From positions 124,001 to 188,000 of the forward strand of contig NZ_JAQIFT010000061.1 in assembly GCF_027857615.1 (NCBI RefSeq): 64,000 bases of DNA. The letters are read 5' to 3'. This DNA is from Holtiella tumoricola. Lineage in GTDB: Bacteria > Bacillota > Clostridia > Lachnospirales > Cellulosilyticaceae. The notes beneath the pieces were generated by a model. That model was not told the origin of the DNA and did not search any database. It saw only the letters and a list, made by a program, of their open reading frames with translations. Below, one piece after another: positions 25,474 through 34,244 of this stretch; position 1 is the first letter of the stretch, and each line of letters opens with the position of its first letter. The translations under genes were made by a program, and so were the position numbers.

Positions 25474-25628
25474 AGCAAACCTCTTCTACTCTCTTTTAAA
25501 TATCGTTACTTCTATTGTATACCATTATAAGAAAATCCATCAATAGGTTAATATAATACATTTTTATTTTCTTTAATCTTTATATAATGAAGAGTGTTAG
25601 TTTGAAATCACCTATTAGGAGGGACATT

Positions 25629-27389
25629 ATGGAGACATTTAAGTGGATATGGGGATACCTTAAAGACTATAAGTTCAAATATGGCTTTTGCTTAGTACTT
25701 GTACTTGTAGCAGCTTTAATCAGTATGATCAATCCTATTCTCGGTGGGATTATTGTAGATAGGGTATTAGAGGGTGGAGAAACCAATATCCTTATACCTA
25801 TCTTGCTCATCACCGTTGTTACTGCTCTTGTTAAAAACATCGTAGCATATACTTATCAGATGAGTTTTGAGCGTATTTCTCAAAACATCTTAATACGTAT
25901 TAGAAAAGACTTATTCGATAAGCTTCTTACTCTAGACGTAGACTTTTACAAACAGATGAAAACAGGTGACCTTATGGCACGTATTACTGGGGATACAGAT
26001 CTCCTCAGACACTTTATTGCATGGGTTATCTATAATATTTTAAATAACGTAAGTGTATTTGTATTCGGCTTACTTTGCATGTGGTTTATTAATCCAACTT
26101 TAACAATCGCTATGCTCATTGTATGCCCATTTATTGCATTCTTTACAGAAAAGATGAGTAGACGTATCGGACCTACTTTCCACAAAGCACGTGAAGCTTA
26201 TTCAAGATTAAACTCAGTTGTTCAAGAAAACATTAGTGGAAATCGTATTGTTAAAGCCTTCTCTAAAGAAGACTATGAAATTGAAAAATTTAATAGACAA
26301 AATGCCTTTTATAAGGAAGCAAATATGGACACCATTGAGGTCACTCAACACTATATTCCTATTTTGGAATTCTTAGCAAGCTTCCTAACAGTTGTTATGA
26401 TCTTTATTGGGGGAATCTTAGTTATTCAAGATCAAATGACTATTGGTGACTTAATGGCATTCAATGGACTTCTTTGGGCACTTAATAACCCAATGCGTTC
26501 TGCAGGATACCTTATCAATGATACACAACGTTTCATTGCAAGTTCTAAAAAAATCCGTGAGCTTCTTGCTACAGAATCTAAGATTCAAAACCAAGAAGAT
26601 GCACAAGAACCTGAGCGTATTAAAGGAGAAATAGAGTTCAAAAATGTATCTTTCAGCTTTGAAGATACAGATGCACTTAGAAAAGTTTCCTTTAAAGCAA
26701 AACCTGGTCAAACAATAGGTATTATCGGCCATACTGGTGCTGGTAAATCTACTTTAATCAACTTAATCTGTCGTTTCTACGAACCTGTAAGCGGTCAAGT
26801 ATTAATCGATGGAAAAGATATTCGTAGCTATAGTCTAAAAAAACTTCGTGAAAGTATCGCCATGGCTATGCAAGAGGTATTCCTCTTCTCTGATACAATT
26901 GAAGCCAACATTCGTTATGGTGTACCAAGAGCTTCATCTAACCAAATTCAACAATTTGCTGCTATGGCAGAAGCAGATAGCTTTATCCGTAGTATGCCAG
27001 AAGGATATGACACTGTTGTTGGTGAACGTGGTGTAGGCCTTTCTGGTGGTCAAAGACAACGTATTGCGCTTGCTCGTGCACTCATCAAAGATCCTTCAGT
27101 TTTAATCTTAGATGATACAACTTCAGCTCTAGACATGGAAACAGAGATGCGTATTCAACAAAAGCTTAATGAAACAACACGTAAACGTACAACGTTCATT
27201 ATTGCTCACCGTATTTCTTCAGTTAAAGCTGCTGATCTTATTTTAGTTCTTAGACGTGGCCGTGTTATTGAGCAAGGCACACATGATGAACTTATGGCAC
27301 TTAAAGGCCACTATTACAAAGTATTTGAAACACAATTTGGTGACTTTGATCAAGAACTTGCTGATTTTACACAAAAGGAGGCGAACTAA
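25629..27389 (+). CDS. ABC exporter half-transporter, degenerate-site subunit
   Basis: 586 aa from the ATG at 25629, which follows TAGGAGGG; the longer frame from 25587 lacks a ribosome site. Six-helix type IV exporter domain (about 1-320), then a nucleotide-binding domain: Walker A GHTGAGKST, canonical signature LSGGQRQRIALARAL, and Walker B VLILDDTTSALD with Asp where the catalytic Glu is normal. That change marks the non-catalytic partner of heterodimeric exporters such as TM287/288 and BmrCD. It pairs with the next gene, which starts one base later. Substrate unknown: drug, peptide or lipid. Confidence 0.92.
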   Translation: METFKWIWGYLKDYKFKYGFCLVLVLVAALISMINPILGGIIVDRVLEGGETNILIPILLITVVTALVKNIVAYTYQMSFERISQNILIRIRKDLFDKLLTLDVDFYKQMKTGDLMARITGDTDLLRHFIAWVIYNILNNVSVFVFGLLCMWFINPTLTIAMLIVCPFIAFFTEKMSRRIGPTFHKAREAYSRLNSVVQENISGNRIVKAFSKEDYEIEKFNRQNAFYKEANMDTIEVTQHYIPILEFLASFLTVVMIFIGGILVIQDQMTIGDLMAFNGLLWALNNPMRSAGYLINDTQRFIASSKKIRELLATESKIQNQEDAQEPERIKGEIEFKNVSFSFEDTDALRKVSFKAKPGQTIGIIGHTGAGKSTLINLICRFYEPVSGQVLIDGKDIRSYSLKKLRESIAMAMQEVFLFSDTIEANIRYGVPRASSNQIQQFAAMAEADSFIRSMPEGYDTVVGERGVGLSGGQRQRIALARALIKDPSVLILDDTTSALDMETEMRIQQKLNETTRKRTTFIIAHRISSVKAADLILVLRRGRVIEQGTHDELMALKGHYYKVFETQFGDFDQELADFTQKEAN

Positions 27390-29168
27390 ATGGCACGTAA
27401 TACCTTCGATCAAGACGAAACATTAGAACAAGGGTTTAGCATGTACCATGTAAAACGCCTTTATGACTATATGAGACCATACAACAAACCAATCTTCTTC
27501 TGTATGTTCCTCATGGTTATTTCAAGTATACTAGGCCTACTTGGTCCTTATATTATTAAAGTAGCACTAGATGACTATATTCCAAATAAGAATATTGCAG
27601 GTCTTACAGGTGCAACTGTACTTTTCATTCTTTCACTGATTGGTATCAGTTGGATTATGCAAAATCGTATCAAAACAATGGGACGCGTAGGGCAAGACAT
27701 TCTTATCGATATGCGTCATGACCTCTTTGTGAACTTACAAAGACTTCCTTTTACATATTATGATACTAGACCTCACGGCAAAATTTTAGTAAGAGTTGTA
27801 AACTACATTAACTCTTTAAGTGATTTATTAAGTAATGGTTTTGTCAATTTAGTAGCAGATATCTTTAGTATTATTCTTACTATGGTCTTTATGTTTGTAT
27901 TAGATGCTAGACTTGCTTGGGTAAGTTTAATCGGTGTTCCTATTCTTATGGCTTTCATGTATCCACTTAAAGCCCTTCAAAGAAAAGCACATCAAAAGCT
28001 TAGTACAAAGCAATCTAATATGAACGCTTATGTAAGCGAAAGTATTAATGGTATGCGCGTTACTCAAGCCTTTGCTCACGAAGAAGAAAGTATGCGTGTT
28101 AATGAGCACGTATGTGAAGAATACAGCAACGCTTGGCTTGGTGCTGTTAAACTTAACTTCCTTGTATGGCCTATTATGGATAACGTAGCAACTTTAACTG
28201 TTGCCCTTGTATATGGTAGTGCGGTATTCATCTTTGTAGATAATATCACTGTTGGTTTACTTGTTGCCTTTGTTGCTTATGTTTGGCGTTTCTGGGGTCC
28301 TATCACAAACCTTGGTAACTTCTATAACACAATCATCAATGCTATGGCAAACCTTGAGCGTATCTTCGAACTTATGGATGAAGAACCAACTGTCCAAGAT
28401 GCACCTGGTGCAACTGAGCTTCCTCAAATTAACGGCCTTGTAGAATTCGAAGATGTTAAATTTGCTTATGAAGATGATGAAATGATTCTTAAAGGTGTAA
28501 GCTTCACAGCTAAACCTGGTGAACGTGTTGCCATTGTTGGACCAACTGGTTCAGGTAAAACAACCATCATCAACCTTATTAGCCGCTTCTACAATATTAA
28601 TGACGGTCGTATCCTTATCGATGGTCATGATATCAGTCAAGTAACCCTTAAGTCACTTCGTGGGCAAATGGGGATCATGATGCAAGACTCATTCATCTTC
28701 TCAGGTACCATCATGGATAACATCCGCTACGGTAACTTAGATGCAACAGATGAAGAAGTTATCGCTGCAGCAAAAGTTGTTAAAGCCCATGACTTCATTA
28801 TGAGTTTTGAACAAGGTTATGAAACAGTAGTTAATGAACGTGGTGATAGACTTTCTGTAGGTCAAAGACAGCTTATCTCATTCGCACGTGCACTTCTTGC
28901 AAATCCTAAGATTCTTATCTTAGATGAAGCGACTTCAAGTATTGATAGCCAGACTGAAGTACTTCTTCAACAAGGGCTTGATGAGCTCCTTAAAGGTAGA
29001 ACTTCATTTGTTATCGCTCATAGACTTTCTACTATCAAGAACTCAGATAAAATTATCTACATTCAAGATGGTAAGATCCTTGAAATGGGTACACATGATG
29101 AGCTTATCGCAGAAGGTGGTGGCTACTGTCACCTTTACACAACACAATATGAATTATTAAAAGCTTAA
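27390..29168 (+). CDS. ABC exporter half-transporter, catalytic-site subunit
   Basis: 592 aa. Membrane domain (about 25-330), then Walker A GPTGSGKTT, Walker B ILILDEATSSID with the catalytic Glu, and a non-canonical signature LSVGQRQ (Gly to Val). Combined with the previous subunit this gives one full site (this Walker A/B with the partner LSGGQ) and one degenerate site. The start codon abuts the previous stop, and AGGAGG sits in the end of the upstream gene. Immediately followed by a terminator. Confidence 0.92.
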   Translation: MARNTFDQDETLEQGFSMYHVKRLYDYMRPYNKPIFFCMFLMVISSILGLLGPYIIKVALDDYIPNKNIAGLTGATVLFILSLIGISWIMQNRIKTMGRVGQDILIDMRHDLFVNLQRLPFTYYDTRPHGKILVRVVNYINSLSDLLSNGFVNLVADIFSIILTMVFMFVLDARLAWVSLIGVPILMAFMYPLKALQRKAHQKLSTKQSNMNAYVSESINGMRVTQAFAHEEESMRVNEHVCEEYSNAWLGAVKLNFLVWPIMDNVATLTVALVYGSAVFIFVDNITVGLLVAFVAYVWRFWGPITNLGNFYNTIINAMANLERIFELMDEEPTVQDAPGATELPQINGLVEFEDVKFAYEDDEMILKGVSFTAKPGERVAIVGPTGSGKTTIINLISRFYNINDGRILIDGHDISQVTLKSLRGQMGIMMQDSFIFSGTIMDNIRYGNLDATDEEVIAAAKVVKAHDFIMSFEQGYETVVNERGDRLSVGQRQLISFARALLANPKILILDEATSSIDSQTEVLLQQGLDELLKGRTSFVIAHRLSTIKNSDKIIYIQDGKILEMGTHDELIAEGGGYCHLYTTQYELLKA

Positions 29169-29177
29169 ATAATAAAT

Positions 29178-29215
29178 AAAAAAGCCTCCTAGAATTAATC
29201 TAGGAGGCTTTTACA
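29178..29215. terminator. Bidirectional terminator after the ABC exporter
   Basis: AAAAGCCTCCTAGA pairs perfectly with TCTAGGAGGCTTTT (14 bp, ATTAA loop). It lies between two converging genes and serves both. Confidence 0.92.
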
Positions 29216-29252
29216 TTGTAATTTCTTTAATATTTATTAATCATATACTCTA

Positions 29253-31133
29253 TTATAATCTGATTGGCATTAACTCAATATAATCATCTAACGTTCCGTC
29301 ATTTAAACAGCACTCTATAATTTGTCTACCTAATGGATGAAGTTCTGGAGATAAGTACTTCTTGAGTTCTTCTTTGAAGAAATCATTTAGGATAGTCGCC
29401 CCTTTGTCATAACCTTCAGTTCCTACTTCAGGTTGTAAATGTGTTCTAAGTAGTACTTTTGGTAAATCCATACCATCAACTTTAAGATTTGCTAAAGAGT
29501 AACCTAGTAGTGGACATCTAGATGCTTCTAATTGTTCTGTTCTAAACTTCACACTCCCCCTTCTTGCTAAGTATTCTCTAGCAATCCATTGAGACATGAA
29601 CCCTACTTCATAAGCCCCAATATTTTGATTTGGTATAAGGATGTATCTTGTACTTGGTGTTCTCATAATTTGTTCTAATAATAAGTTTGCTTGGTCTACT
29701 TTTTTACCTGTAGCAAATGGCCAGTAAGATCCTACGCCTTCACTTACCATTCCTTCACTATCTAGGATACTTGGATTAGCATGTCCCCTTGGTGCAACTA
29801 ATCTCCATAACCATGCAAGTGCTGGAGGAAGTATATGGAACATCCCCATGATACCATAGCTTGGCTCTTCTTTTGTACAAATAGGCGCTCTTACCCCAAA
29901 GCTTCTAATATCTACTTCTACAGGTTCATTAATAATATTTGGCACATAGCTTCTAGGCATAATTACACGTGGGTTCGGACAAGGTTTACCCGTTTCTTCG
30001 TCTAGAGTATGTTCCCAGATTAAGCATGTTGAATCTGGCGTTGCATGCATATTTAAGAAAATAAGTGGTTGTTTTGGATGAATACACATTTTCTCATAAT
30101 GTGGATCTGTACCATATTCTGTAATATGATTCATACGAAGGAACCAGCCTTCTTCACCATCTGTTACCACAAGCTTCTTACTATCCCCTTGCACACTTGG
30201 ATGGCACATTGCCATATCATCTGTTACAGGTTGAAGTTCACAATTTGCATTAAGATCAATATAAGTCTTATCTCTAGTTACAGTGTTACGAGCAAGTAAA
30301 ATATGTCCTTCTGCATCTTTGTGAATGTATTCTGCCATTTCACTTTTACCACCACCACTTGCACCTTCATGCATGATGGTTAATACATTTTCATATGGTG
30401 TAATCACTTTAACAGTTGAAGCATGTAAGGTTACCCATGACTCTTCTTCACCAATATCTAGTAATACACTATACATTCCCTTTTTAGCACTTGGACCTGG
30501 ATATAAGTTATAGGAGAATACTTCATGTACACCCTCTAATCGATTATGTACAACAACTTGTTTCCCATCAAAGTGTGTATGTCTAAAAGGAGGTGCTAAG
30601 TATACAATAGATCTTGGTTTAAACCCATCTCTTACCTCATCTGCAGGTACTAATCCTTGAAGGTCTCCTAAAGCTGCGGCAAAGAATCCTGCATTTTTAG
30701 GTGCAATGAGTATTGCTTCATAACCTCGTTCATGGCCCCCTGCCATAAATGGTACAACCATTAATTCTTGGCTACCTAACCATTCAAAGGTAAGTTCCCT
30801 TGTTCTATCAAATTCTTCCCCATATTTTTCTTTATAGCGTGGTTTATCTGTTGGTTTATGGTCTGCTATGACCATACAGTGAGGGTCACGTCGTCTCATA
30901 TACATTTCTTTATAGTTAACTGCCACACCATTTTTACATTTTACAACTTCCGCTTCTACAACTTGGCCCATCTCTGGAACATGGTATGCGACTTCAAATA
31001 TTTTATTATCTTTTTCCCCTAATGCTAGTTTTAGTAAGTGTTCTCTATTTCTAGGTACAATAAGATTTGACTGTTCACTTAATAATTCTAATACCTCTAT
31101 TGGTAATACCATCTTGTTTAACACATTATTCAT
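29253..31133 (-). CDS. DUF4914-like protein with PEPCK-like P-loop
   Basis: 626 aa from the ATG at 31133, which has GGAG 8 nt upstream; an earlier ATG at 31151 is less well placed. I recognise the general pattern of the DUF4914 family found in Bacteroidetes and Clostridia, with moderate certainty. A central MHEGASGGGKSEMAEYIH (Lys263) resembles the P-loop of PEP carboxykinases and HPr kinase rather than classic ATPases, followed by MPRSYVPNIINEPVEVDIR and APRGHANPSI. No signal or membrane segment. It is monocistronic with a long AT-rich leader. A nucleotide-dependent phosphotransfer role is inference only. Confidence 0.7.
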   Translation of the reverse strand: MNNVLNKMVLPIEVLELLSEQSNLIVPRNREHLLKLALGEKDNKIFEVAYHVPEMGQVVEAEVVKCKNGVAVNYKEMYMRRRDPHCMVIADHKPTDKPRYKEKYGEEFDRTRELTFEWLGSQELMVVPFMAGGHERGYEAILIAPKNAGFFAAALGDLQGLVPADEVRDGFKPRSIVYLAPPFRHTHFDGKQVVVHNRLEGVHEVFSYNLYPGPSAKKGMYSVLLDIGEEESWVTLHASTVKVITPYENVLTIMHEGASGGGKSEMAEYIHKDAEGHILLARNTVTRDKTYIDLNANCELQPVTDDMAMCHPSVQGDSKKLVVTDGEEGWFLRMNHITEYGTDPHYEKMCIHPKQPLIFLNMHATPDSTCLIWEHTLDEETGKPCPNPRVIMPRSYVPNIINEPVEVDIRSFGVRAPICTKEEPSYGIMGMFHILPPALAWLWRLVAPRGHANPSILDSEGMVSEGVGSYWPFATGKKVDQANLLLEQIMRTPSTRYILIPNQNIGAYEVGFMSQWIAREYLARRGSVKFRTEQLEASRCPLLGYSLANLKVDGMDLPKVLLRTHLQPEVGTEGYDKGATILNDFFKEELKKYLSPELHPLGRQIIECCLNDGTLDDYIELMPIRL

Positions 31134-31544
31134 GTTATCATCTCCAGTCATTAATAGTAGATTCTAAGCTATTAAATTTCTTAATTTTTAACCCAAATGA
31201 TTTATTTAACCCTTTAAACTTCATTATCTTTCTTGTTAATCATAACTATTTTTTCAACACATGTAAATACATTTATTATAAAATCATTAATTTTAAGCTT
31301 TTATATGTCTTTATCTATATATCTATTGTTATTAGTTTACATCTTTTAATTCTGAATATTCTTTTTAAAGAATTTATATTTTTATTTATTTCACCTTATA
31401 TCTATTCATCTTACTTATAACAAATACACTTCCTCATCATCTCACTTTCTCAAAAAAACCACTCATTCCAATGCTTTCAAGAGATACACTACCTAAACTT
31501 TACTTTTCACATTTTCAAAAAGGTAACCTTCTTACACTCTAAAA
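31134..31544. other. AT-rich non-coding stretch upstream of the DUF4914-like gene
   Basis: About 410 bp of very AT-rich sequence between two minus-strand genes. A forward frame at 31067-31420 is low-complexity Ile/Leu/Phe/Tyr, starts inside the neighbouring gene and has no ribosome site. It probably holds the promoter of the DUF4914-like gene, but I see no hexamer pair good enough to call, and no RNA structure or repeat. Confidence 0.5.
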
Positions 31545-31576
31545 AGAGCAAGGTGTATTTTTCACCTTGCCCTTCT
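31545..31576 (-). terminator. Terminator of the oleate hydratase gene
   Basis: On the minus strand GCAAGGTG and CACCTTGC form a perfect 8-bp stem extended by flanking pairs, followed by TCTTTTTAGAG. It begins a few bases beyond the stop codon. Confidence 0.8.
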
Positions 31577-31580
31577 CGTT

Positions 31581-33356
31581 CTAGATTAGATTATATTCTT
31601 TGAGTAATTTTTCAATATCTGAACCATGAATTTTCTTAAGCACATCTTTCATAACCATTTTTTCTTTAAGGCCTAAGTTCATTTCAGTTACTTTCTTACC
31701 ATCTCTTAACTGTACTGTTGAATTTAAAAGTGCACGTACATCATACACACTTCCCCATACCTCTGGAACAGCACGATCTACATTGAGTAATGTGTATACT
31801 GCTTCCATACCTGTACGCATAGAGTATTCTGTTGTAAAGATTGTATCACGTTCTGTTTCTGCAAATTGTCCAAGGAAAGCAAAGTTTACAGCACCTTGTG
31901 GTACTACATCTGGTCTGTCTCCTGCTTCACGTGGCATAAAGAATGATGTGATGTAAGGCATCATACAAGGAATACAATTTGAGCTATTTTCTGCTAAATC
32001 TTCAATTTGATCTACTGGTACACCCATGTGGTATAACCATTCCATACAGATTTCTTTACCTGTACATTCTTTCATCGTTTTCTTTACAAAGTTACCTGGT
32101 TTATCACTGAATAATCCATAGATCCAGCCTACTAACTGACCTTTTGGTTGTGTACGGAATTGTGGTTGACGGTTAAATGTCCAGCTAAGTAACCAGTTAG
32201 AGTCTTTAGCTGTAACAATACCTCCTGTAACGACTTTGCCGCTAAATGGATCACGTTGACAAATCTTTTGAACGTATGGAGGAATCTTATCATCCAATGT
32301 TGTCACTGTAGCTGACATCCAGTTTGTTAAATCTGGTGTTGTACAGAATTTATCTGGATGGCCAAATGAAGGGTCTTGGGCTGCTATCTTGCGCCACATA
32401 TCCCAACATTTACCTGGTTTGATTTCATAGTTAAATGGTGCTGGAGTATAGTGGTCTCCAAGTGTTGAACACTCTGTACAACTACCATTTGTAATAAAGG
32501 CTAAGTCATCTTCGCTTAAATCAATGGCATCTTCTGCACCATCATGTACGAAGATAATACGTTTAGCTACTTTTTTGCTTGGCCTGATATCAAATTCTAC
32601 ATTGATCACTTCTGTTTCATAATGGAATTGAACATTGTGTGATTCAAGGTATTTTACCATTGGTAAAATCATTGATTCATATTGATTGTATTTTGTAAAT
32701 CTAAGTGCCTTAAAGTCTGGTAATCCACCAATGTGGTGAATGAAACGTTTAATATAAAGTTTCATTTCTAATGCACTATGCCAGTTTTCAAAAGCAAACA
32801 TTGTACGCCAATATAACCAGAAGTTAGAGTTGAGTACCTCTTCGCTAAATAATTCATCAATACGTCTGTTGTAAAGGGCTTCATCTGGTGTAAAGAATAA
32901 TTTCATAATCTCCATAGCACCTTTATCTGATAAACCAAATTTACCATCTGTATGTGCATCTTCGCCACAATTAATGGTTGCACGCATTAATGAGTAGTTA
33001 GGATCCTTTTTGTTAAGCCAGTAGTATTCATCTAAAACACTAACACCTTCTGTTTCAATAGATGGGATAGAACGCATTAAATCCCACATACATTCAAAGT
33101 GGTTATCCATTTCACGTCCACCACGCATAACATAACCTAGATTTTGATATTCATAGCCATCGCATGCACCACCTGGAATAGGGTCTTTTTCTAAGATATG
33201 AATACGTTCACCTTTCATTTGACCATCACGTACTAAGTAACAAGCTGCTGCTAGTGCAGCAAGACCTGACCCAATAAGATAGGCTGACTTGTTATCAACA
33301 CCCTCTGGTTTTAAAGGACGTGCAAAAGCTTCATAATTACCACTACCATAATACAT
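31581..33356 (-). CDS. ohyA: Oleate hydratase (myosin-cross-reactive antigen family)
   Basis: 591 aa, the family length. FAD-binding Rossmann motif YLIGSGLAALAAACYLV, then HILEKDPIPGGACDG and the conserved GYVMRGGREMDNHFECMWDL containing the catalytic acidic residue. YNQYESMILPMVKYL and WLYHMGVPVDQIEDLA are also family features. The enzyme adds water to the cis-9 double bond of oleic and related acids to give 10-hydroxy acids, seen as fatty-acid detoxification. The second ATG (33356) is preferred, with GGGAGG 8 nt upstream; the first is only 1-2 nt from that site. A TetR gene lies upstream and probably controls it. Confidence 0.95.
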   Translation of the reverse strand: MYYGSGNYEAFARPLKPEGVDNKSAYLIGSGLAALAAACYLVRDGQMKGERIHILEKDPIPGGACDGYEYQNLGYVMRGGREMDNHFECMWDLMRSIPSIETEGVSVLDEYYWLNKKDPNYSLMRATINCGEDAHTDGKFGLSDKGAMEIMKLFFTPDEALYNRRIDELFSEEVLNSNFWLYWRTMFAFENWHSALEMKLYIKRFIHHIGGLPDFKALRFTKYNQYESMILPMVKYLESHNVQFHYETEVINVEFDIRPSKKVAKRIIFVHDGAEDAIDLSEDDLAFITNGSCTECSTLGDHYTPAPFNYEIKPGKCWDMWRKIAAQDPSFGHPDKFCTTPDLTNWMSATVTTLDDKIPPYVQKICQRDPFSGKVVTGGIVTAKDSNWLLSWTFNRQPQFRTQPKGQLVGWIYGLFSDKPGNFVKKTMKECTGKEICMEWLYHMGVPVDQIEDLAENSSNCIPCMMPYITSFFMPREAGDRPDVVPQGAVNFAFLGQFAETERDTIFTTEYSMRTGMEAVYTLLNVDRAVPEVWGSVYDVRALLNSTVQLRDGKKVTEMNLGLKEKMVMKDVLKKIHGSDIEKLLKEYNLI

Positions 33357-33456
33357 AAACATTCCTCCCTAAACTTCTTATCTATTATTTGTTAATTCAT
33401 CTATTTCGCTTATAAATTAACTTTATCAATTTATGTATTCGGTCACAACAGACAAC

Positions 33457-33493
33457 AAAAGAGCGATGTTCAAACTTCGAACACCGCTTTTAA
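33457..33493 (-). terminator. Terminator of the TetR gene
   Basis: On the minus strand AAAAGCGGTGTTC and GAACATCGCTCTTTT pair with two mismatches around a short loop and end in TTTTGTTG. It separates the regulator from the oleate hydratase promoter region (33357-33456). Confidence 0.7.
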
Positions 33494-33539
33494 TTTGATG
33501 AAATTTTAGGCATTTGATAACTTTTGTCTGTATCTTTTT

Positions 33540-34112
33540 CTACCACTTATCTTTTAAGCTTGCACTTCTTTGAAGAGATAAAGCAATATTGCCATCAAAG
33601 AGTAAACCAATTCTATGAATCACCTTTTCTGGGTCCTCTTTCATCCCTGATCCAATCCAGTGGAGTAACATTTCTGTTAGCGCGCTTTGATAAAAGGTTA
33701 CAATCAGACGCTTGTCACTATCCGCTGCTGGTATATCGCGACTCATCTCTTCTACATAACGACTCATGACATTTTCTGCTACATTATATAAGTACTTTTC
33801 TAGTTCTTCTTTTTGAAGGGAATTATAGACATGATAAATAGCTTTTTTATTTTGAAGCGCAAAATGGGTTGCAACGAGGAAGCTCTCTTCCCAGGATAGA
33901 GAAGCATTATATTCTTCCCTCACCTTTTGAAACTCTGTCTGAAACAACTCTTCTAATAAAGCATATAGATCTGGATAATAGTAATAAAAGGTATTTCGGT
34001 TGATTTCACATACTGTAACAATATCCTTTACTGTAATCTTATTTAAAGGACGTTCATTCAGCATCTGAACAAATGCATCACGTATTACTTTTCTAGTATA
34101 TTGCTGTGCCAT
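33540..34112 (-). CDS. TetR/AcrR-family regulator next to oleate hydratase
   Basis: 190 aa. N-terminal TetR helix-turn-helix (IRDAFVQMLNERPLNKITVK, then DIVTVCEINRNTFYYYYPD), where the FYYYYPD stretch is the family hallmark. A helical ligand-binding half of the DhaS/TetR_C type follows. AGGAGGTAGGTAC precedes the ATG. Its gene is upstream of ohyA in the same direction with its own terminator. A role as fatty-acid-sensing repressor of ohyA is likely from position but not proven. Confidence 0.88.
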   Translation of the reverse strand: MAQQYTRKVIRDAFVQMLNERPLNKITVKDIVTVCEINRNTFYYYYPDLYALLEELFQTEFQKVREEYNASLSWEESFLVATHFALQNKKAIYHVYNSLQKEELEKYLYNVAENVMSRYVEEMSRDIPAADSDKRLIVTFYQSALTEMLLHWIGSGMKEDPEKVIHRIGLLFDGNIALSLQRSASLKDKW

Positions 34113-34199
34113 GTACCTACCTCCTATATTTTCATTACGATCTTTCTTTATTCTATCATTCTATATGGTATTCTTGAAAAATTTATGTAGCTGCTATTT

Positions 34200-34236
34200 A
34201 AAAAAGCAACTACCTCATAAAGGTAGCTGCTTTCTC
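34200..34236 (-). terminator. Terminator of the chemoreceptor gene
   Basis: AAAGCAACTACCT pairs with AGGTAGCTGCTTT (one mismatch, CATAA loop); on the minus strand the stem is followed by TTTTTTAAATAG. It begins about 10 bp beyond the stop codon. Confidence 0.85.
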
Positions 34237-34244
34237 ATTGTTCT

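Noticed and set aside
31067..31420. 117-codon hydrophobic frame upstream of the DUF4914-like gene
   Set aside because: Starts inside the neighbour, has no ribosome site and is an AT-rich artefact.
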